A DNA stretch of 54,641 nucleotides from Pantoea rodasii (GTDB lineage Bacteria; Pseudomonadota; Gammaproteobacteria; Enterobacterales; Enterobacteriaceae). Position 1 is the stretch's first letter. The number at the start of each line of letters is the position of its first letter. Below are positions 8,838-18,288 of this stretch, piece by piece. The stretch spans positions 1 through 54,641 of the forward strand of contig NZ_MLFP01000022.1 of assembly GCF_002095465.1 (NCBI RefSeq), read 5' to 3'. A model generated the notes under the pieces. It ran no database searches. It was not told where the DNA came from and saw only the letters and a list, made by a program, of their open reading frames with translations. A program made the position numbers and the translations under genes.

Positions 8838-10197
8838 TGGTGTTCACTGGCAAATTAAAACGAGTTTTAGCGCTTATCGCCCTGCTTACGCCGTTTTCAA
8901 CAGGCGCATTAACCCTTTCACAGGGCTGGTTTATGGCGCTGGACAACGACCCCCAGTATCTGGCAGCGGTTAAGGATCAGCTTGCCGGGGAAGAATACAT
9001 CCCCATAGGCCGGGCCGGTTTGCTGCCAAAACTGAGCGTCAGCTACCAGCGTGCGCCGCGTAACTGGCAACGACAGCAGTATCAGCAGTCAAATTTTTTG
9101 GGCGAGCGCACCGAAGTGGTTCAACACCAACAATACGATAGCTATTCTGGATCGCTGACCTTGGTTCAGCCGCTATTTGATTACGACGCTTATGCCAGCT
9201 ATCGCATCGGCATCATCAAAAAAATGCAGTCTGACGAACGCTACCGAAGCAGTCTGGTTGATCTGCAAAACCGTTACATCACGGCCTGGCTGGATGTTGC
9301 CGAGGCGTCCCAGCGGTTGCAGCTTGCGGCGTTGCATCGTCAGGTACTCGAAGAGCAGCAAAAGCAGACACAGCAACAGTTTGAGTCCGGTCAAGGTTCG
9401 ATAACCGACGTCACCGAGACCCGGTCGGCGCTCAGTCTGGCGGTTGCTGATGAGGTTGAAACGCGCGATGCGCTGGATATAGCCACCGTTGCGCTTTCGG
9501 CGATCGTGGGCATCAGTCTGCCTGACACCACCGCGCTGCCAACCCTCAGCGAAAAGCCGCTGATGCTACCTCTGGCATCCACCCACTATCAATACTGGGA
9601 GCAAAAGGCTGCCATGCATAATCCCGAGATCCTCTCTGCCGGGCAGAGTGTTGAGGAAAAACGCTATGAGATCGAGCGTAGCCGAGCGGGTGCCCTGCCC
9701 CGGGTGCAGCTTTACGCGATGCATTCGGAGAATGACTCAAGCAATGACAACACCATTAATCAAAAATACCGTACCGACAGCGTTGGTCTGCGCGTTAGCG
9801 TGAATCTGTTTTCCGGTGGAGGCGTGTCAGCGTCTGTCCGGCAGGCTGCTGCACGCTATGAGCAGGCCAAATACCTTCACGACGCGCAGCGCCTGAAAAC
9901 CTACAGCGAAATTAAAAAATCCTTGAATAAATGCCTGCATGCGCCTGAACGCTTTGCGGCTTATACCTCGGCGGTGGAGGCCGCGAGGCGGCAAATTGAC
10001 GCCACTAAAAAAGTATTCAGGCGGGCCAGCGCATGAATATCGATTTACTTAACGCCGAACACGCGTTCTATAAAACCAACGTTGAGCTTACTGCTGAAAA
10101 ACATGCTGTCATTAAAGCATGGGTCAGTTTGCTCGCGCAGTCGGGCGAAATAAATAATGACAACGTCATGTTACTTGACACCTATTTCGCTCAATAA
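8837..10197 (+). CDS. Outer-membrane channel of the T1SS (LipD/PrtF/TolC family), frame broken near its end
   Basis: A signal peptide (about 24 residues ending GALT) is followed by TolC-type repeats: LTLSQGWFMALDNDPQYLAA at the N-terminus, long helices, and the second half beginning near residue 245. At about 10020 the frame shifts. Adding one G to the GG there restores FRAGQRMNIDLLNAEHAFY and KAWVSLLAQSGE, the conserved C-terminal block of this family, and the gene then stops at 10195-10197 (453 residues). As written the protein would lose its last helix. It completes the tripartite exporter and ends 27 bases before the lipase gene. Confidence 0.9.
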
Positions 10198-10224
10198 TTG
10201 TAAAATAAAAAAGAGGGACAGACC

Positions 10225-11958
10225 ATGCCTGTATTTGGTTATCAGGATGAGAAAAACACGCAACTTATTAAGGATACGCTGACCATAGAGAGTATTAATT
10301 TTGGTGCGACGACGTACCCTGATTATACCTATAGCGTAGAGAATGGCTGGAAAGTGTTAGACGGTAAAACGCTCAACTATTCGGGTTGTGCTAACCCCTA
10401 TGGCGCGTTTTATGGCGAAAGTCTTCTGGAATCCAGCGCCGAATGCAACGTGGTGGGGAAATATGATGCCTACGGTAAGCTTGTCAATATTGGTATCAGC
10501 TTCTGGGGGACGGGCACCTATGCAAGCGCCCCGTCGATTCTGCATACGATTAACACGGTGATGGATACCGTAAGCGATGGCTTATCGGCGGTTATCGACG
10601 GCTATGCGGATAACTATGTGCTCAACGCCTATAAAAACCTTATGAGTTCAGTGGCCGCATTTGCGACAGAGAATGGACTGACGGGTAACGACGTAATTAT
10701 TACCGGTCATAGCCTTGGCGGACTGGCGGTTAACAGTATGGCAACCCTTTCCGCCCAGGGTCAATGGGGCGGTTTTTATGAGCAGTCGAGCTACGTCGCT
10801 TTCGCTTCTCCTACCCAAAACCTTGCCGATGATAAAGTCCTGAATATCGGCTACGAGAACGACCCGGTGTTTCGCGTTTTAACAGGCCATAGTTTATCGC
10901 TGGACAGCTTGTTTAATCATGACACCCCGCTTGAGACCTGTACCAATAATATAGTTTCATTCAATGATTATTATGCAGGCCTGACCGATGATTTACAGTT
11001 CTTCTCCATCGCAAATATGGCGGCATGGGCCGGACATTCCGGCCAGGGGTATACCGACGGCGCTTTACGCATAATAAATTCTGAAATCTATGATTTTACG
11101 CATCAGAATTCAAATATCATCGTATCCAATCTTTCTGAGGAATACCGCTCGACAACCTGGGTGTCCGATTTGAATAAATCTACTAGCCATGTTGGATCAA
11201 CCTTTATTGTAGGCACCGAAACAAACGATTTATTACAAGGGGGTAAAGGTAACGACTATCTCTGCGGTGGCGGTGGAGATGATAGCTTTAAAGATCATAG
11301 TGGATATAACGTCATTTATGGCGGAGCGGGCAGCAATTCCTACGTCACAGAATGTAATGTCGCCGATTTTACCTTCAGCCACGACGCTGAGGGAGCGCTG
11401 TACTTTAAGTATTCTACCGGGGATATTACCCGAGCAGAAGATATCCAGTACGTTAATGCTGACTACACCTTATTCAGCCTGTTTGACATCGATTTCAATC
11501 AGAACGCGACATGGGAAGTAACGGATTACGGGTTCGAAGGCACCAGCGGCTCCCTCGCCTATGCCAACAGCTATTATGCTGACATGCAGAACAGCTTTAC
11601 CGTTTCTACCGCCAGCAATGATAGCTGGTTCTATACAGGGTACAATGACAGCGATATCAGCGTTATCGGTAACAACAACAACGTGGTTTCAGGCTATGCC
11701 GACGACGCGATTCACCTGAACGGCAGCGACAATACGCTTCTTTTCTATGGTGATTTTGGCCACGACACTGTCTACAACCTCTCAACCACCGACAGCCTAG
11801 TCTTCATGGCTAACGAAAGTATTGCCGATAATGACAGTTATCTTAACCACCTTTCGTTTGAAGGCGATAGTGCCCTGCTGACGTATGCTGACAGCAGCGT
11901 CACGCTGGTAGGTGTAAATAGCGATATGCTCTCACAGATGCATATTGCTGTGGCATAA
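10225..11958 (+). CDS. lipA: Family I.3 lipase with RTX repeats, probable T1SS substrate
   Basis: The 577-residue protein has no N-terminal signal peptide. The lipase half carries the nucleophile elbow GHSLGG (Ser about residue 163) and a catalytic-Asp block GYENDPVFR near residue 208, as in Serratia and Pseudomonas polyurethanase/LipA-type lipases. A glycine-rich calcium-binding RTX region (GGKGNDYLCGGGGDD, around residue 337) and a beta-roll-like tail follow. The protein ends in short hydrophobic residues (HIAVA), as expected for a C-terminal type I export signal. A GAGGGA ribosome site precedes the ATG. It is the last gene after a complete exporter, an order also used by tliDEF-tliA in Pseudomonas. 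Only a few RTX nonapeptides are present. Function as a secreted triacylglycerol lipase/esterase is inferred from family. Confidence 0.92.
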   Translation: MPVFGYQDEKNTQLIKDTLTIESINFGATTYPDYTYSVENGWKVLDGKTLNYSGCANPYGAFYGESLLESSAECNVVGKYDAYGKLVNIGISFWGTGTYASAPSILHTINTVMDTVSDGLSAVIDGYADNYVLNAYKNLMSSVAAFATENGLTGNDVIITGHSLGGLAVNSMATLSAQGQWGGFYEQSSYVAFASPTQNLADDKVLNIGYENDPVFRVLTGHSLSLDSLFNHDTPLETCTNNIVSFNDYYAGLTDDLQFFSIANMAAWAGHSGQGYTDGALRIINSEIYDFTHQNSNIIVSNLSEEYRSTTWVSDLNKSTSHVGSTFIVGTETNDLLQGGKGNDYLCGGGGDDSFKDHSGYNVIYGGAGSNSYVTECNVADFTFSHDAEGALYFKYSTGDITRAEDIQYVNADYTLFSLFDIDFNQNATWEVTDYGFEGTSGSLAYANSYYADMQNSFTVSTASNDSWFYTGYNDSDISVIGNNNNVVSGYADDAIHLNGSDNTLLFYGDFGHDTVYNLSTTDSLVFMANESIADNDSYLNHLSFEGDSALLTYADSSVTLVGVNSDMLSQMHIAVA

Positions 11959-11963
11959 GTCCC

Positions 11964-11989
11964 ATCCCCACGGGATCGCCTGTGGGGAT
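11964..11989 (+). terminator. Terminator after the lipase operon
   Basis: Perfect 8-bp arms ATCCCCAC (11964-11971) and GTGGGGAT (11982-11989) flank a 10-base loop and are followed by AATTTT, six bases after the lipase stop. Confidence 0.75.
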
Positions 11990-12007
11990 AATTTTCGGCC
12001 CTAATAG

Positions 12008-12858
12008 GTGTCGTGGCTTGCCAACATAATGGCCTCTGCTCGCAAACATAGGGAATTTCTGCCCGACTTATCTGACAATGGAGCGGCGCGGGCGAAAGGC
12101 AAGGTCGAGCGGCCGTTTCGCACGATCAAGGAAGTGTATGAAACCCTTACCATTTTCACAAACCGAAATATGAAGAGGAAGCCAATCTTTGGTTAAGACG
12201 CGCACTGGTCACCTACAACAACGGAGAACACCGTACTGAATCTCATGCGCGCATTGAGGACTGGTTGCGACACCAGCCCCCATGACGGCGTCCGGGCCAT
12301 GTGCTCATGGGCGCGGTTCTGCGCCTTTGCCCGCGAATCCGAACGACGAACGGTTGCAGGCGATGCTACCTTATCAGTTGAGGGAGCTGCCTATAAGGTG
12401 GAGCCCGAGCTTGCAGGAGAGACGTTGACGCTGCTCTGGGTCCTTTTCGACTAGGAGCTGTTCATCGAGCATGCGGGTAAACGCTTCGGGCCGTTCCAGC
12501 CTTCGCGCGGTGCGGTTACTCTTTTTCGCTATCGCAAATATCAGAAGATCCGGACCGAAGAACGACTCGACAAAGTGGTGCGGTTGGCGGACCAGCTTGG
12601 GCTCCCCAGCGGCGCCGTCACCGGCGGGGACCGTCCATTGCCGTCGCCGTCCCCAACCACGGCTGGACTGGGCGAGAAACTGCCTGGCCAGCGGCTCTTG
12701 CAGCCCATGGGACGATTGTCGCCCAACTCGGCCGGCCGATAGGCGCGATGAGTACTGTTGAGCGCACCTTCATTGATGAACTGCTTGCGGAAACACTCGA
12801 TAAAAAGACGATCGCGGCCCGTATCCGCGAACGATTCCAGTTGCGAAGGCGGGAAGAA
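12008..12858 (+). pseudogene. Decayed integrase-type (rve/Mu-like) transposase
   Basis: Fragments in different frames add up to the C-terminal part of a DDE integrase-type transposase. First comes a block with NGAARAKGKVERPFRTIKE (about 12080), typical of the third catalytic-acid region. Then comes the Mu-transposase-like barrel (VEGAAYKVEPELAGETLTLLW, 12390) with a following segment on FGPFQPSRG. A last piece at 12748-12858 (MSTVERTFIDELLAE...) ends exactly at the start of an ATPase gene. The N-terminal half is missing. The pairing with an AAA ATPase suggests an IS21/Tn7-like two-gene element. Confidence 0.65.
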
Positions 12859-13138
12859 TGATACTCTCAGACGTCCAGTCCAGTTATGACCTCGACCGAC
12901 CTTTCCAGGGGGTGGGCAACTTCGAGACCGAACATCAGCGTACTCTCATTCGCGAGGTTTGCTCGGCTATTCAGACCGGCAGGCTTGTCGTGGTCTCCGG
13001 CCTGGTGGGGGCGGCGAAAACGCACCTTCTGCGGCGAATCGAAGCCGAACTAACCAAAGCCCGGAAAGTATCGCTCGCCAAATCGCTGGCGGTCGACAAG
13101 CGCCGTACTTTGCTGCCCTCGCTGATTGAAGCCTTGTT
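12858..13138 (+). pseudogene. Truncated AAA ATPase partner of the transposase (ExeA/TniB/IstB-like)
   Basis: The start overlaps the end of the transposase remnant. The product has the family opening (SYDLDRPFQGVGNFETEHQ) and a Walker A-like loop, GLVGAAKTH. The second glycine of the normal GxGKT is replaced by alanine, so nucleotide binding would be impaired. Homology ends at about codon 93 (SLIEALL), where a palindromic repeat begins. The remaining open frame to 13256 is unrelated DNA. This is a dead element. Confidence 0.65.
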
Positions 13139-13207
13139 GGTGTCTGAAGCCCGATCGTACACATCCGTATTCAGCGTACGTTTGTGTACGATCGGGCTTC
13201 AGACACC
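13139..13207. repeat. Large palindrome: two 25-bp inverted arms around a 19-bp centre
   Basis: GGTGTCTGAAGCCCGATCG starts the left arm and its exact complement closes the right arm near 13207, with a short centre containing GTATTCAGCGTACG. The palindrome truncates the ATPase gene on its left and is followed by a resolvase remnant on its right. It could be two fused transposon ends, or a cointegrate scar. It is not a simple terminator because no T run follows on either strand close by. Confidence 0.7.
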
Positions 13208-13261
13208 TTATATAAAATATTTAGATATAACTTTCTGGCTTCTTGCCACAAATTAACGAAT

Positions 13262-13407
13262 CCTTACGGTCACACAACTCAGAACAGCAGAAGGCAGCGC
13301 GCCGGCGACTCGGAGAGGGCGTGACGGTCAGCGCGTTCGCACGCGAATTCAGTACGTCGCGCCAGACCATTATGCGTCTGCGGAACGGCATGATCCCTGA
13401 CATCTGA
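13262..13407 (+). pseudogene. 3' remnant of a serine resolvase (tnpR-like)
   Basis: In one frame this stretch encodes EQQKAARRRLGEGVTVSAFA followed by REFSTSRQTIMRLRNG, then a stop at 13405-13407. That is the C-terminal helix-turn-helix of a Tn3-type resolvase, and it resembles the end of the intact resolvase at 18289-18867. No catalytic domain is present. It marks an older Tn3-family transposon that was largely deleted. Confidence 0.65.
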
Positions 13408-13459
13408 AGACGGCCACATCTGTGATATCATGACGGGATCACTTAGAGAGTCAGCACGA

Positions 13460-14413
13460 ATGAAGAAGAAAAACAGTACACCGACGCCCCATGATGCCAT
13501 CTTCAGGCAGTTTCTGACGCAGCCCGACGTCGCCCGCGACTTTATGGAGCTTCACCTTCCAGCAGAGCTGCGAGCCATCTGCGACCTCAGTACCCTGAAG
13601 CTGGAATCCGGCTCATTCGTTGAGGATGATCTCCGCCAGTATTTCAGCGACGTGCTCTACAGCCTGAAGACCACCGCAGGGGAAGGGTATGTTCACGTCC
13701 TCATCGAGCATCAGTCCTCTCCGGACCGGCACATGGCCTTTCGACTGATGCGCTATGCTGTGGCCGCCATGCAGCGCCACCTTGAGGCGGGCCATAAAAA
13801 ACTGCCGCTGGTGATACCTGTTCTCTTCTATACCGGTAAACGTAGCCCGTATCCGTACTCCACCCGCTGGCTGGATGAGTTTGACGTCCCGGCGCTGGCC
13901 GGAAGACTGTACAGCAGCGCATTCCCGCTGGCCGACGTGACCGTTATCCCGGATGATGACATTGCCAGCCACCGCAGCATGGCCGCCCTGACCCTGCTGC
14001 AGAAGCACATCCATCAGCGGGATCTTGCTGAACTGGTCGACCGTCTGGCCCCCATTCTGCTGGCCGAATACCTGTCTTCATCCCTTGTGATATCTTTGGT
14101 ACATTATATTGTACAGGCAGGCGAGACAGCCGACGCCGAAGCCTTTGTACGCGAACTGGCACAGCGTGTGCCGCAACACGGAGACGCACTTATGACTATC
14201 GCACAGCAGCTTGAACAGAAGGGCATCGAGAAGGGCCTGCAGCAGGGAATCCAGCTCGGTGAAGAGCGTGGTATTGAAAAAGGCCGCAATGCAGGCCGCA
14301 ATGAAGGCAAGCTAGAAGTTGCCCGTACCATGCTGCAGAACGGCATTGACCGCAACACCATATTGAAAATGACCGGTCTGACCGAAGATGACTTAGCGCA
14401 CATCCGCCACTGA
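13460..14413 (+). CDS. Rpn/YhgA-like recombination-promoting nuclease
   Basis: A 317-residue protein of the Rpn family (PD-(D/E)XK nuclease fold, once called transposase_31). It opens with the family signature PHDAIFRQFLTQPDVARDFMELHLP, has the acidic/IEHQSS strand (HVLIEHQSSPD, about residue 78) that holds the nuclease core, and ends in a helical repeat-rich tail (EKGIEKGLQQGIQLGEERGIEKG) typical of the group. RpnA-D are DNA endonucleases that raise RecA-independent recombination in E. coli. The ATG at 13460 is chosen because the family begins at MKKKxxTPHD; an upstream start at 13430 has no good ribosome site. The gene is intact amid decayed elements. Confidence 0.85.
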   Translation: MKKKNSTPTPHDAIFRQFLTQPDVARDFMELHLPAELRAICDLSTLKLESGSFVEDDLRQYFSDVLYSLKTTAGEGYVHVLIEHQSSPDRHMAFRLMRYAVAAMQRHLEAGHKKLPLVIPVLFYTGKRSPYPYSTRWLDEFDVPALAGRLYSSAFPLADVTVIPDDDIASHRSMAALTLLQKHIHQRDLAELVDRLAPILLAEYLSSSLVISLVHYIVQAGETADAEAFVRELAQRVPQHGDALMTIAQQLEQKGIEKGLQQGIQLGEERGIEKGRNAGRNEGKLEVARTMLQNGIDRNTILKMTGLTEDDLAHIRH

Positions 14414-14452
14414 TTTCATTTCCTGGCTCCGACTTACGCCTGGGGCTGCCAG

Positions 14453-14640
14453 GTTGAACCGTACCGGGTTCTCGGGAGACTAAACTCTCAGTGAAAGGAG
14501 ACCCGAAATGATTTCAAAATCAGCTAACCGTTTTTCCCCTGAATTGCGTGAGCGCGCTGTCAGAATGTTGATGGACCAGCGCGGTGAGTACCGCCCCGAA
14601 CACGCGGCTGTCCACTCTTTCCCCTAAAACCGGCTGCAGC
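14453..14640 (+). pseudogene. IS3-family left end and 5' part of orfA
   Basis: After a TGAACCGTACCGGG end-like sequence and an AAAGGAGA ribosome site, an ATG at 14509 opens MISKSANRFSPELRERAVRM, the N-terminus of IS3-family OrfA (helix-turn-helix). The frame degenerates after about 30 codons and the homology is lost by about 14640, where an IS6-type sequence takes over. It is a truncated element. Confidence 0.6.
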
Positions 14641-14649
14641 ACCGACACC

Positions 14650-15112
14650 CTGCTCAGGACTCAGCGTATTTTGCGTAGGCGGAGTTTGACCGTCTGTAAA
14701 CCTTCCGATCTGAACCCGTGGTACATTGACGAAACGTACGTGAAGGTGAATGGCCGGTGGGCTTATCTTTACAGGGCCGTCGACAGCAGGGGGCACACCG
14801 TCGATTTTTATCTCTCCCCGCGCCGTAACAGTAAAGCTGCATACCGGTTCCTGGGGAAAATCCTCAACAACGTGAAGAAGTGGCAGAACCCGCCATTTAT
14901 TAACACGGATTAGGCGCCCACCTACGGCCGTGCGCTTGCCCTGCTCAAACGCGAAGGCCGATGTCCGATGTCCGTCAGACGTTGAACACCGACAGATTAA
15001 GTACCACAATAACGTCATTGAATGCGATCACGGCAAGCTGAAAAGGATAATCGGTGCCACGCTGGGATTTAAATCCATGAAGACGCTTACGCCACAATAA
15101 AGGATATTGAAG
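14650..15112 (+). pseudogene. IS6-family transposase, interrupted and decayed (left part)
   Basis: The reading frame encodes WYIDETYVKVNGRWAYLYRA..DSRGHTVDFYLSPRRN, the catalytic-core start of IS6/IS26 transposases. An in-frame TAG after FINTD replaces the expected lysine codon. The rest (APTYGRALALLKREGRC, then IKYHNNVIECDHGKLKRIIG) continues with at least one frame change. The gene is cut at about 15112 by the Tn3-family transposon and resumes at 20973. The N-terminal zinc/HTH part is missing. Confidence 0.75.
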
Positions 15113-18100
15113 GGGGCCGCTTGGAAAACGGAAAATATCCTACGCTAAGCCTGTTTTTGTACAGACTGTTATCTACTGAGCGTAATGAACGGTATTTCCC
15201 CTGTCCCAGCTTGAGGTTTGTTCGCCAGACGTAATCCCCGCTCAGATTGATGTGTTCCCACCCCAGCGGGGACAGATGAGATATCAGTTGCTCATTAATT
15301 GGAATCCCTTTTCGTCTGAGAGAATCGATGGCTCTTTCTATATATACCGTATTCCACAGTGAGATCGCCGCAGTCAGCAACGTCAAACCGCTGGCACGAT
15401 AGCTCTGATTCTCCAGTCCACGATCTCTAATTTCACCCAGCCGGTGCATGAAGACCGCTCGTGCAAGGGCATTGCGGGCCTCACCTTTATTCAGCCCCGC
15501 CTGTACGCGTCGGCGCAGTGATGGATCGCGAAACCAGTCCAGCATAAACAGTGCCCGTTCGATGCGCCCGATTTCCCTCAATGCCTTTGCAAGGCCATTC
15601 TGTTTAGGGTAACTGGCCAGTTTTTTCATCATCAGAGATGCGGTAACTGTCCCCTGTTTTATCGAGCTTGCGAGGCGCAGTACCTCATTCCAGTGCATCT
15701 CAATGTCTTTAAAATTCAGTGGGGTTGCGGATATAACAGACTGAAGCCCAGGATACTGTTCAGCCTTTCCATGAATAAAAAGCCGCTTGTCATGAAGATC
15801 CCGGATCCTTGGCGCAAAAGCGAATCCAAGCAAATGCATCAGCGCGAAAACGTGCTCTGTAAAACCAGCAGTATCAGTGTAGTGCTCTGTGATTTCCAGG
15901 TCGCTTTCGTGATAAAGCAATCCGTCAAGTACATGAGTGGAGTCACGCACGCGGCTGATGACTTTGGTATAAAACGGGCTGTATTGATCCGAAATATGCG
16001 TATAAATCTGCACGCCTGGCTCCTGACCGTATTTCAGATTGACCTGACCCGCATAACGCCCGTGGCTACCTACCCGAAAATTCTGCCCGTCGGACGAAGA
16101 CGTTGTGCCATCGCCCCAGAATGCCGCCAGATGCCGCTGTTTCTGAGCATTAACCAGCTCAGCCAGTGCTGATGAATAGGTTTCATCCCTGATGTACCAG
16201 GCCTGAATGCCCTCGAGTGACGATTTTGTTGTTCCCGGACAGGATTCGGCCATTTTTGTCAGCCCCAAGTTGATACCATCGGCTAGGATGGTGGTCAGTA
16301 ACAATTTTCGGTCTTTCGGTCTGACGTGATGATTTTTGAGATGCGTGAAATGGCGGGTAAAACCTGTCCAGCCGTCCACTTCATCCAGCATTTCTGTAAT
16401 TTTAGGGTGAGGCAGCATGCCGTAAACCAGATCGGCAAAAGGGGATACTGCTGAAGGGACGCTGTTATCCAGCGGGGTAATTTTCACGCCTTTATCTGAT
16501 ATATCAACATCGGGCAAATCACCGGCCAGCGCCATCGCATTCACTTCTTCCAGACGCGATGCCAGAAGCGTCATACGGTTATCGATGTATTCATGGCAAT
16601 CGGTCGGAATAGAAAGAGGTAGCTGGTTATTCCAGAGTGATTTTTCAAAATCACCAGACGGGATCAGATAATCATCAAAATTCCTGTAGCGGCGAGATCC
16701 CTTTACCCAGATGTCACCAGAACGTAAGGCTCCCTTCAGCTCATTCAGCGCGCAAAATTCGTAATATTTACGATCAATGCCGGAGGGCGTGATCACAACC
16801 TTTCTCCAGCTTTCCGGGATGAACCCGGTTGGCGCGGAAGGCGGGACTTTTCGGAGTTGTTTTCGATACATATCTCGGATGGTATCCAGCGCATCACTGA
16901 GCTGTATTGCTGCGGGCGCAGCCCTGAACTGCAACGCGGACAGCATCCGGGGGGCATATTTACGCAGCGTACTGTATTTTTCTGTGATCAAATGAAGTGG
17001 GTCGAAGTTGTCCTTACGTGACAGGAATCGCGTTTCCTCCAGGCTGTTGATGAATTCCTGCCAGGGAAGGACGTCTTCTATAGCGGCCCAGGGATCTTCA
17101 CCGGATTCTCTGGCGTGAAGTAATGCCTGCCCGACGGTAACGTACTGCTTCAGCTTGTTCTGAATCAGCTTTCCCGTTTGCTGAAGCCGTTCGGCCTGCG
17201 TGCGTTTTGCCCTGCTGAACAGACTACCCAGTATACGCTCGTGCAGATCAATAACTTCGTCAGTCAGGGTAGCCCTGGCTTCCGATATGATGCAAACCAG
17301 CGAGGCATAACGGCGGACATTCGTGAATTTAGCCAGGTCCCGGCTACTCATTTTCCTGCCTTCGCGTGCCAGTTTCAGTAGCCGGTTCTGGTGAACGGAA
17401 AGCGCAATACCTTCAGGCAATGTCAGCGACTCGATGGCATTTAACCGATCGATATGTTGCAGGACATTTTTACCATTAATTTTACCCGGAGGCTGGAGCA
17501 GCCAGGCCAGCCGTGAAGGTTGTTCACCCTCAGAGATCAGCAGGCTGTCCAGAGCCGCTTTATGTACCGGTTCAAGCTGCGCGGTAAGCGCAGAAAATAC
17601 CGCCCTGTCTGCAAGCGTTGTTGCTTCGGCCAGGGTTCGCTCGATGACATCAACAGAGGGGAAAATGACCTTATTATTGTGGAGCCAGGAGAGCATTTCC
17701 TCCGCAAGTAAAAAGCCTCTGTCTGTCCGCATGGCGTGGGGGTAAAGGTGGTGAATGCAGGTTTTTTGCAGTGCCTGGTTGAAGGGGGATAATTCCAGAT
17801 AGCGGTAGAGTTCAGCCAGATGTTCCCAGCGGGTGACCTCTCTTGATGCATACTCGCCCCACAAATCAGGCTGAAGCTTCAAATGAGCCGCAAGCCGGGA
17901 AACCACCCCGTCGTGAGGGGACATATTTTTGTCGGGAGGAAATCCCGGCCCTCGCAAATAGCAGAGTAAAACAGCAAAACCCAGACGGTTTGCGGGTCTG
18001 CGGTGTTTATTAATGAGAGCGAGGTCATGTTCACTCAAAAAACACATGCGAGTCAGAAGAACGTCATCATCCGGTACAACCAGCAAGCGTTCTTTTTCTT

Positions 18101-18128
18101 CACTGCTGAGTATTCGTCTCCGTGGCAT
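15087..18128 (-). CDS. tnpA: Tn3-family transposase TnpA
   Basis: 1013 residues, full length for the family. The N-terminus has the LSSEEKERLL and LGFAVLLCYLRGPGF blocks typical of Tn3-type transposases. The catalytic core shows the first acid in FWGDGTTSSSDGQNF, the second in the DSTHVLDGLLYHESDL/HYTDTAGFTEHVFALMHLLGFAFAPRIRD stretch, and the glutamate region GEARNALARAVF. The start codon at 18128 is followed upstream by the res-like spacer shared with tnpR. Oddly, the stop lies outside the transposon: the last nine or so codons are read through the left inverted repeat into the interrupted IS6 gene. The protein's extreme C-terminus therefore depends on the insertion site. Confidence 0.93.
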   Translation of the reverse strand: MPRRRILSSEEKERLLVVPDDDVLLTRMCFLSEHDLALINKHRRPANRLGFAVLLCYLRGPGFPPDKNMSPHDGVVSRLAAHLKLQPDLWGEYASREVTRWEHLAELYRYLELSPFNQALQKTCIHHLYPHAMRTDRGFLLAEEMLSWLHNNKVIFPSVDVIERTLAEATTLADRAVFSALTAQLEPVHKAALDSLLISEGEQPSRLAWLLQPPGKINGKNVLQHIDRLNAIESLTLPEGIALSVHQNRLLKLAREGRKMSSRDLAKFTNVRRYASLVCIISEARATLTDEVIDLHERILGSLFSRAKRTQAERLQQTGKLIQNKLKQYVTVGQALLHARESGEDPWAAIEDVLPWQEFINSLEETRFLSRKDNFDPLHLITEKYSTLRKYAPRMLSALQFRAAPAAIQLSDALDTIRDMYRKQLRKVPPSAPTGFIPESWRKVVITPSGIDRKYYEFCALNELKGALRSGDIWVKGSRRYRNFDDYLIPSGDFEKSLWNNQLPLSIPTDCHEYIDNRMTLLASRLEEVNAMALAGDLPDVDISDKGVKITPLDNSVPSAVSPFADLVYGMLPHPKITEMLDEVDGWTGFTRHFTHLKNHHVRPKDRKLLLTTILADGINLGLTKMAESCPGTTKSSLEGIQAWYIRDETYSSALAELVNAQKQRHLAAFWGDGTTSSSDGQNFRVGSHGRYAGQVNLKYGQEPGVQIYTHISDQYSPFYTKVISRVRDSTHVLDGLLYHESDLEITEHYTDTAGFTEHVFALMHLLGFAFAPRIRDLHDKRLFIHGKAEQYPGLQSVISATPLNFKDIEMHWNEVLRLASSIKQGTVTASLMMKKLASYPKQNGLAKALREIGRIERALFMLDWFRDPSLRRRVQAGLNKGEARNALARAVFMHRLGEIRDRGLENQSYRASGLTLLTAAISLWNTVYIERAIDSLRRKGIPINEQLISHLSPLGWEHINLSGDYVWRTNLKLGQGKYRSLRSVDNSLYKNRLSVGYFPFSKRPPSISFIVA
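15107..15111. repeat. Target-site duplication (left copy) of the Tn3-family transposon
   Basis: TTGAA directly precedes the GGGG start of the left inverted repeat. The same five bases follow the right repeat at 20973-20977. A 5-bp duplication is the hallmark of Tn3-family insertion. Coordinates may be off by one. Confidence 0.8.
15112..15159. repeat. Left inverted repeat of the Tn3-family transposon
   Basis: About 47 bases match the complement of 20925-20972 with two visible differences (the fifth base, and one near base 34). The repeat lies inside the 3' end of tnpA. Confidence 0.85.
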
Positions 18129-18288
18129 AAATGCTTCCTATGCATATAGTTTATTTTAGTTATTGCTTTACACTGACCGAAACCGACCGGTTTCGTACAC
18201 CTATTCTCAATACTGTCCGAAAGTCAGTGAATTCACTATCGTACATACGCTATAATTCGTACATCCTTTTCGTACATAAAATATCACT
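18129..18288. promoter_or_regulatory. tnpA-tnpR intergenic region, probable res site and divergent promoters
   Basis: The 160-base spacer between divergent tnpA and tnpR is rich in short repeats of the CGTACAT/TTTCGTACA type (near 18195, 18240, 18258, 18270). Resolvases bind imperfect dyads of this kind. In Tn3-family elements the resolution site and both promoters sit here. Subsite borders were not resolved. Confidence 0.6.

Noticed and set aside
13139..13256. Continuation of the AAA ATPase to its open-frame stop at 13256
   Set aside because: Homology ends at codon 93, where the palindrome starts; the remaining residues are translations of the repeat arms and A/T-rich DNA.
15693..16172. 159-codon plus-strand frame inside tnpA
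   Set aside because: Antisense shadow of the full-length transposase with no family resemblance.
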